Below, in pieces: positions 30,233 to 36,955 of a stretch of DNA of 36,955 nt. Each line of letters starts with the position of its first letter. Within the stretch, counting starts at the first letter, position 1. Source of the DNA: Zygnema cylindricum (Eukaryota; Streptophyta; Zygnematophyceae; Zygnematales; Zygnemataceae); NCBI GenBank assembly GCA_037447655.1, contig JBBHKE010000445.1, forward strand, positions 1 to 36,955. The letters are read 5' to 3'. Both the position numbers and the translations under genes were made by a program. The notes beneath the pieces were generated by a model that saw only the letters and a list, made by a program, of their open reading frames with translations, was not told where the DNA came from and did no database searches.

Positions 30233-33094
30233 GAAGTGGAGTAAATAATCATGGAAGGAGAAAACAGAGGAGTTGCTTTTCGAGAGACTCCATTGTCAAG
30301 GACGATACCGGCAGCAACACCACCAGCAATGGTGATAGGGAGTCAGATCGAACGGTCAGAATATGAAAATTGGAACTACAAGAACAAGGTGGCTAAGTTC
30401 TTAACTCTCAAAAGTGTCGTGAAGGGTATTGACATTCCCCTTATGCATGTTAGATCTTCCTCTCAAATTTGGGTATCTTTAGTAAACAAATATAAGAGTG
30501 GGTCATTGCAACAACAACAGCTGGTACAAAATAAGATTTCAGCTTATAGTTACAAGGGAGGAAGTATAAATGATTATTGAAATGACTTAGGAGCATTTTT
30601 TGGAGAACTAGGGAGCGCAGGTAACTCATGGTCTGAGAGACAAAGAGTAAAGACAATGATAATGAAACTACCTGAATAGTATGAGAATATCATTAATCGG
30701 TTGCAAGATCTAGGATATAGCAATTGGAATTGGGATGATACATTAGGGATGATTTTTGTGAAAGAGAGCACCATAGAACTTAAGAGAGGAAGTCTGAGTG
30801 TTAAAGCATTCGCTGCAGGATCTGATTGGCGAAAGGGTGATGAGGAAAAGGGAAAGTATCCCTATCGAAACTTTGGAGGAAAAGGACAAAGAGGTGGTAG
30901 ATTTGATCGACAGGGGAGAGTTACTCCTCGAGGTGGACTATGTCACTTCTGCAAGAAACCGTGACATTATATAGCAGATTGTGTCAAGCTTGCAGATCTC
31001 CAAACGAAATATGGACAAGGTTCCTCAAGAGATGGAGGAAATAAAAAGGTTTTTCAGACTTAAGTTCATGACGGGGAAGAAAATGAGGTAACTAAACCGG
31101 AAGAAGAGCTTGAGGAGCTTCTTCTTAAACCAAAAACCACTGAGAAGCATGCAGACATTCTACGGAGACAAAAGTGTGCTTTCGGAGGTAAGAGGGATTC
31201 ACCTGAGATGGATGGATCATAGACTCAAGGGCCTCAATGCATATGTGCAAAGATAACAGGTGGTTTACTAAAATAAGAAAAATTCCAACAGTTGAGATAG
31301 AGTATGGAGATGGTAGAGTAGAAACCACAAGTCTTGTTGGATCGGTTGATTTAAAATTTGTGGTTGATGGAAAGGCTTCAATCGTAACACTCTCAGATGT
31401 TCATTACATTCCACAGCTTAGCAAGAATCTAGTCTCTACAACTATTCTAGATGAAAAAAAATTCGAAATCGGAACTAAGAAAGATATCTTCACAGCTAGC
31501 TTTGATAATGAGGTTTATTTCATAGCTGAAAACAATAGTCAAGGAATGTTCAAAATTGTACTTTGCAATGAAATAGGTGTTCTCTACTCGTGTGGAAGTG
31601 AAATGATGCTTTGGCAAAAGAGGTTAGGGCATGTGAATCTAGATAGATTAAACAAAATGAAGAAAAAAATATAGTGGATTGAATTGAGTTTGGAGATGAT
31701 GAGACCTCAGATGATTGTAGTGGATGTGCCCAATGGAAGATTCATAGACTTCCATTTCCAAAGGCATCCACATTTAGAAGAGAGAAAGTATTACATTTAA
31801 TTCACATTGATGTTTGAAGACCAGCTAGGTATGCTTCACATGGGGGGAAAAGATGGATGCTAACCATTACATATAATTGGTCTAGATACACTGAGGTATA
31901 TTTTGTTAGACATGAGTCAGAGGTACTAAGATGTTTCAAATAATACAAAGTATAGAGTGAAAAATTACATGAAACCTCAATAAAAGAGATAAGAAGTGAT
32001 AATGGGAAAGAATACACCTAAAAAGAATTTAAAGAATTTCTTAAAAAAAAAAGAATCCATCATGAGAAAACCGTTCATAATAATCCGAAACAAAATGGAG
32101 TAGCAAAAAGAGTGAATAGAACTTTATGAGATATGTCCAGAAGTATGCTATCTAATAAATGAATACGATTTTAGTTTTGGGCTGAGTCTATGAACTATGC
32201 TAACTTCATTTAAAATAGAGTGTTAACTTCGGCAAAGAAAGAGGAACTTTCGTATGAAAGGTGGACGGAAAGAAAACCTGATTTGTCTAGTTTGAGATTG
32301 TTTGGAAGTCAAGTCTACAGTTTAGATTACGATAAGACTAAAGGGAAGTTGGAGGGAAGAGGGAAACCATGATATCTTGTAGGATATGATGAGAACACAA
32401 AAGGATATCAAGTGTATGACTTGAAAAAGAGAGATATGATTTTGGTAAAACACATAGTGGTGATGAATGAACTAAAGTTTATTGATCCATTCAAATATAA
32501 CAAAAAAGTCAAAATAAGATTTGAATCGGGTCAGTATTCTGACTTTGACTTGGGAAATAAAGAGAAAGAAGACGGGGAGAAGGAAAAATCTGCATATGTG
32601 CCAAAGGAGAAGGACGAAATGACAACATCCGAGGTAACACCACGATTCGAAGTGGAAACCAATGAGAAACTTGATCAAACACCGGAATTGGAAGATAGGG
32701 GAGATGAAAATCTTCCTAACCGAAACCCGAAGATGCCTTCTTTACCGGCGTTTGATTTTGAAGGAGGAAAAAGAAGTAGTAAACGACTTTAAGAAAGACA
32801 TATAAATAACAAACTCACAAAGATGTCTCACCCAAAAGAACCTCAGACATACTTAGAGGCCATAAATACCACAGAAAGCAGACGGTAGATCACTACCATT
32901 AATGAAAAAATGGCCTCAATCATGAGAGCGAATACATGGGAGTTGGTAGATTGTCCACCGGAAAGAAAACCGATTTGATGTAACTGGGTTTTTAAGCTTA
33001 AAGTAAGCCCATATAATACCATTGAAAGATATAAGGCTAGGTTAGTCGCTAAAGGTTATACTCAGAAAGAAGAAAAAGATTATGAAGAAACCTT
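30233..33094 (+). pseudogene. A2 gag-pol remnant (copia), interrupted by A3
   Basis: Gag lacks its PBS and N-terminus and resumes MEGENRGVAF, then ERSEYENWNYKNKVAKFL, RSSSQIWVSLVNKYKSG. The knuckle CHFCKKP*HYIADC has a stop in place of its Gly. The protease reads IIDSRASMHMC, with catalytic Gly of D-S-G changed to Arg. LWQKRLGHVNLDRLNKM (pre-integrase), EIRSDNGKEYT (integrase), LVGYDENTKGYQVYDLKKRD, and RT entry (WVFKLKV, RYKARLVAKGYTQKE) follow. More than a dozen stops are scattered through it. Coding ends at YEETF (33094), where the A3 LTR begins; the rest of RT should lie right of the window. Confidence 0.88.
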
Positions 33095-33461
33095 TGAAAT
33101 TCTATGGGCTCCATTGCCACACAAAATTCGCAGGTCTAAAGGACGCTAATCTGGATAGTGCCTACTCCAACTTGATATAAACCCAATTGACTGACCCTTT
33201 GACAATCAGAACCCCAATATAAATTCACCCTTGTGAAATAACACTTTCTGTGTGCTCAGTTCCACCACAGAATGCAAAGTTAGAATATGAGATTTGGACA
33301 CATTCACCCACTTTGACTTTCCCTAAGAAATGCAGCTACCAAGGCAGGCAAAGGCTCTCATCGACTACATCTCTGTGTAGCTTGGACTCCCCTGAGTCCG
33401 CAGCAACAAGAATCATTGAATTTGGTCAACTGATTTAATAGTTATGGCTGGCCAAAGTTTG

Positions 33462-33470
33462 CCATTTATA
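33462..33470 (-). promoter_or_regulatory. TATA box of the A3 3' LTR
   Basis: The element strand reads TATAAATGG (context CTTGTATAAATGGC), conserved in the other LTR at 36521-36529. Confidence 0.55.
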
Positions 33471-34010
33471 CAAGGTGCTCTCTGGGAGAGGCATCTACCT
33501 ACCAGAAATATTCTAAGTTCTAGTCCCTTTCTAAACCCCTTCTACTGAAGTACGAGGCCAATCACAGGACTGTACCGTACATAAAAGTACAGGCGTCGGA
33601 GTACTTTCTGTACGGAAACTGTACGACAGGACCATACAGGTGACAAATGTCACATCCAAACTTGTTATCTTGCGCTCCGGAGATTCCGCAATCCTCCAGC
33701 GCATTTCCACGTGTCATCCGGAGTGTCGGCGTCACAAAACGCCAAGGCGGCCATTTCGGAATCTCGGCTCGTACCATGGCCGTCGATTAAATCCAGCATT
33801 TAATTCTCCGCGTCGAAAATATGTGGGCGGTATTTGTTTCGCCGACAAAACAAATGCGCTGTATTAGTTTCGTGAAGTACGATAAATCGTACTACTCTAA
33901 ATTGTATCTATGTGCTAAGAATCTATTCGCGCCGTTAAATGAATTCGTCTACGCGTACAGATTTATATAGTTATCAAACCGCATACGTCCTAGCACTAGT
34001 CCTAGACTAA

Positions 34011-34073
34011 ACGGACAAAGCTAACGGCTATGTTGATGGACGGCAAGTACCAGGATCTATTCCTGGGTCCGTC
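34011..34073 (+). other. tRNA-like block in the A3 LTR, antisense to the element
   Basis: The ends pair as an acceptor stem, ACGGAC (34011-34016) with GTCCGT (34067-34072). The T-arm is CCAGG-ATCTATT-CCTGG, a 5-bp stem with a 7-nt loop. Only about 63 nt and the B-box is weak (GGATCTATTCC), so it is not a functional tRNA. Confidence 0.5.
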
Positions 34074-34266
34074 AATAGTTTTAGTAAACCCATCTATTTT
34101 CTGCTAACTGTGTGCTACAAAAATTTAGGCAGCCATGGCTCTATCACCCTACCCAGCCTTCAGTGACTACAACAAGTGTGGGGGCTTGGTGAAGGGAGTT
34201 AGAGGTAGACCGCCTCTACATTTTCCCTATTATAATACTGACCTAGAAAATACTCAAATATCAACA

Positions 34267-34283
34267 CTCCCCTTATTTTCTAG
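34267..34283 (-). other. Polypurine tract of A3
   Basis: The element strand reads CTAGAAAATAAGGGGAG immediately before the LTR start TGTTGATATT. Confidence 0.85.
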
Positions 34284-34932
34284 TCTATTTCCCTTTCGAC
34301 TCCCTCACACAAATAAACACACACTCTCTTTCCCTCTTTCTCTTTTTATTTTTTTTTCCTTTTCTTTTCATAAAAATTTAAGAAAATACTCTCATCCTTG
34401 AAACAGTGCATTAGATGAACCGAAATAATTGCATTACACATTTTATTTAGCATCCCACTTTTCATAAATCTGAGAAAAGATTTTATCCATCTTATCTCTT
34501 TTCCATCCACACTAAATCCGATTTCCCTTTTGCAATTCAAACAGCGAGCCCCATCTCCAATCTGCAACACATGCCCAGGTGCTAACCCTTTTACAAGCAC
34601 ACCTTCATAAATGCCATCACTCCCTATAGTGATGTCAAACCATTACCCGAAAAAATTGAACTTTCCTCACTCTCTCCCATGGATTTCTTTCCACTCTCTC
34701 TTTCTAAATTTATTCCCAATAAATATTTATCCTCCGCTAAACCTTTCATTAAATATTCCTCTTCTCCCTTATCCTTTAAAACCGTTTCTAGTTTCACTTC
34801 TCCCCTTTCTTCGGAATCCGTTGAAGTCTCCCTTTCTGACCAATTTTCTAATTCCAAAAAACCTATAAAATTATACTCATTAATTTTATTTTTCCCGTTT
34901 TCACTTATGGGTCCTAGATCTGACTCTCTCAT
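34284..34932 (-). other. A3 region downstream of gag, no pol
   Basis: Where protease, integrase and RT should be, only about 650 bp separate gag from the polypurine tract. An open frame at 34932-34624 starts in frame right after the gag stop (TAA ATG). It is rich in Glu, Ser and Lys and has no recognisable domain. Another frame (34600-34346) contains a C-x-x-C (ARCLNCKREIGFSVDG) but no known family. This looks like a replaced or deleted pol region. Confidence 0.6.
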
Positions 34933-36174
34933 TTATAAGTCATACACTTTACACTCCTCAACATCCTCTAGTACCTCCTCTCTCTTTACTTCCCTTATAC
35001 CTCCAAAAGCACACTGTTGCCTTCGTGGAATTTCTGTGTACTTTTCTCTCTTCTCCATTCTACCAATATGAAGAAGATCTAAGATTTCTTCATCCTCTTT
35101 CTCCTCTTCCCCTTCTTCCTCCTCATTCACATACCAACTTTTAAGTTCTTCCAAACAAGGACACTCCTCTATATAGTGACCCGGTTTCCTACAAGCAAAG
35201 CAAACCCCTTTTTTCAAAGCTTCCCTTTCTTTTCCTCTCCCTCTCTTTCCACTGAAGTTCCGATAAGGTTTACCTTTGTCTTTCTTCCCCTTATCACGCT
35301 TCCGCTCGTCACCGCCGTTCCTCACATCACGCTTTCGCCAGTCACCACCAGCTGTAAATACAATCACCCTTTCACTTCCCCTACGAAGCTCTAGAGTGCT
35401 TTCCCTCACAAGAATTATCCCCATAGTAATGCTCCAAGTCTATGACGAGACATCCATTCCTTGCATACGGTAAATGATGTCTTCGTACTTATCTGGGAGC
35501 TTCATGATTAGTGTATTAATCTTCCTCTCCTCAGCTTCTACATATCTCGCACTAGCTAGCTCAACATATAACGCAGGAATATCATTGCAAAACTTTATCA
35601 TGCTACCGCCTTTATAAACATAGGCCTCTATTTCCTATTTTACTAATTGCTGCCTCTATATAGTCTCACTCTTATAAATTTGAATTAGTGTTTCCCAAAT
35701 TTCCGAAGACTTAGTTATACTTAAAAGAGTGATAGCTATGGACTTAGACACATATCTAAGTATGAGATGTTTTGCTATAGTGTTTTTATATTCCCAAATT
35801 TTCCTATGATTTTCTTCAGTTTTTGGTTCAGTTATAACCCCCACAAGTGGAACCGTGGCTTAGAGCCTAGCTCCCCTCACCATAAGTATCCCTTTATCCT
35901 TCTCCCCTATTTCCCCTTCCACGGTAATGATTTTCCCTTCACCTTCCGTTGCATCTGAACTCCGGTTGGTTTTCTGGGCAGCCCCAAATGATTCTCCATA
36001 GTGAGCTCCTCCAAAGCCCGGTGGCGGACACCTCACTTGTCCCGAAACAATTCCCCATAAGTGCTTCTCGAAAAGCAATCCCTCCAATGTAAACTCCCTA
36101 TAAGTGAAGTCTGTTCCATCGAACATAGGCACCCTAGATGGTGGGCCCATAACCTGAAATTTTATGGGCTCCAT
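34933..36174 (-). pseudogene. A3 gag
   Basis: ATG 36174 lies inside the LTR; MEPIKFQ is LTR-encoded and VMGPP comes from the PBS. Next are SRVPMFDGTDFTYREF and KHLWGIVSGQVRCPPPGFGG, then KIWEYKNTIAKHLILRY, KSSEIWETLIQIYKSE, MKLPDKYEDIIYRMQGM, and a Lys/Arg-rich region. A perfect CCHC knuckle follows, CFACRKPGHYIEEC, and a Glu-rich acidic tail with RRQQCAFGG. Stops at about 35860, 35655, 35637 and 35425 split the ORF. After AFGG the sequence diverges from A2, whose protease follows there. Confidence 0.88.
36140..36154 (-). other. Primer-binding site of A3 (perfect)
   Basis: The element strand reads GGTTATGGGCCCACC directly after the LTR end TTTCA. It is the exact complement of GGTGGGCCCATAACC in the anticodon arm of plant-type initiator tRNA-Met. 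Confidence 0.82.
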
Positions 36175-36955
36175 TGCCACACAGAATTTGCAGGTTTAAA
36201 GGAAGCTAATCTAGATAGTGTCGACTCCAACTTGATATAAACCCAAATGACTGACCCCTTGACAATCAGAACCCCAATATAGCATCACCCTTGTGAAATA
36301 ACACTTTTTGTGTGCTTAGTTCCACCACAGAATGCAAATTAGAATATGAGATTTGGACACATTCACCCACTTTGACTTTCCCTAAGAAATGCAGCCACCA
36401 AGGCAGGCAAAGACTCTGACTGACTACACCCCTGTGTAGCCTAAACTTCTCTGAGTCCGCAGCAACAAGAATCACTTAATCTGGTCAATTGAGTTGATAG
36501 TTATGGCTGGCCAAAGTTTGCCATTTATACAAGGTGCTCTCTGAAGAGGCATCTACCTACCAGAAATATTCTAAGTTCAAGTCCCTCTCTAAACCCCTTC
36601 TACTGAAGTACGAGGCCAATCACAAAACCGTAGCGTACATAAAAGTACAGGCGCCGAAGTACTTTCTGTACGGAAATTATACGACAGGACTATACAGGTG
36701 ACAAATGTCACATCCACACTTGTTATCTTGCGCTCCGGAGATTCCGCAATCCTCCAGCGCATTTCCACGTGTCATCCGGAGTGGCGGCGTCACAAAACGC
36801 AAAGGCGGCCATTCCGGAATCTCGGCTTGTACCATGGCCGTCGATTAAATCCAGCATTTAATTCTCCGCGTCGAAAATATGTGGGCGGTATTTGTTTCGC
36901 CGACAAAACAAATGCGCTGTATTAGTTTCGTGAAGTACGATAAATCGTACTACTC
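36155..36955 (-). repeat. 5' LTR of A3, cut by the window edge
   Basis: First 801 bp (in plus coordinates) of the LTR matching 33095-33895. About 370 bp more are expected to the right. Confidence 0.9.
36521..36529 (-). promoter_or_regulatory. TATA box of the A3 5' LTR
   Basis: TATAAATGG on the element strand, about 370 bp before the PBS, in a position suited to drive gag. Confidence 0.6.

Larger units (their letters stand above)
33095..34266 (-). repeat. 3' LTR of A3 (family A)
   Basis: 1172 bp with plus-strand ends TGAAATTC and ATATCAACA. It matches 36155-36955 with a constant 3060-bp offset (about 94-95% by eye) until the window ends. The polypurine tract lies beside its right end, which proves orientation. 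The candidate 5-bp target duplicate on the left is ACCTT (33090-33094). Confidence 0.9.

Noticed and set aside
33095-34266. Independent solo LTR
   Set aside because: The adjacent polypurine tract and gag-bearing internal region show it is the 3' LTR of A3.

Overview
This is eukaryotic nuclear DNA made almost entirely of transposable elements; I see no ordinary host gene. Three related Ty1/copia families, plant-type G-box and iMet-like sequences and a TTTAGGG-type minisatellite suggest a plant or alga. An intron-bearing Crypton-like element is unexpected for a land plant and makes an alga (for example a red macroalga) worth considering. I cannot name the organism.

Left part (1-13.8 kb): nested copia elements. 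A1 (minus strand, family A) enters from the left edge and its right-hand LTR ends near 2050, inside the 5' LTR of a family-B element (B1, plus strand, 2051-4379 and 9940-10190). Element D (minus strand, 4380-9939) is inserted in the integrase region of B1, with both LTRs and a perfect 5-bp target duplication GGTTG. After B1 stops at about 10190 comes a second family-B segment (B2): LTR end, then integrase C-terminus, RT, RNase H, polypurine tract and a 3' LTR start (13414). Every coding region is broken.

Middle (13.8-18.7 kb): non-coding DNA transposons. C1 and C2 are copies of one Harbinger/Tourist-like family (TTA target duplication). C2 sits in one arm of a long foldback element G, whose other arm preserves the empty site. 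E1 is a 992-bp hAT-like element with a perfect 8-bp target duplication.

18.7-24.9 kb: an AT-rich composite satellite, then a minus-strand Crypton-like gene (20818-24510). It has a tyrosine-recombinase core-binding part, catalytic part and C-terminal GCR1_C-type domain split over about six exons with GT-AG introns. It carries frameshifts, stops, a 109-bp tandem duplication over an exon end and donor site, and three 74-bp copies of the segment encoding the catalytic tyrosine. A TTTAGGG minisatellite lies upstream.

24.9-29.2 kb: more non-coding repeats, including Harbinger-like element F (25802-26465, TAA duplication) with a perfect 20-bp-arm palindrome, and E2, a relative of E1.

Right end (29.2-37.0 kb): A2 (plus strand, family A) is interrupted in its RT by A3 (minus strand, family A). 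A3 has gag but no pol, and its 5' LTR runs off the window.

Two themes recur. In all three copia families the gag ORF starts inside the LTR and reads through a primer-binding site complementary to the anticodon arm of initiator tRNA-Met, as in Drosophila copia. In A2 and B2, internal deletions start at the LTR/PBS junction.
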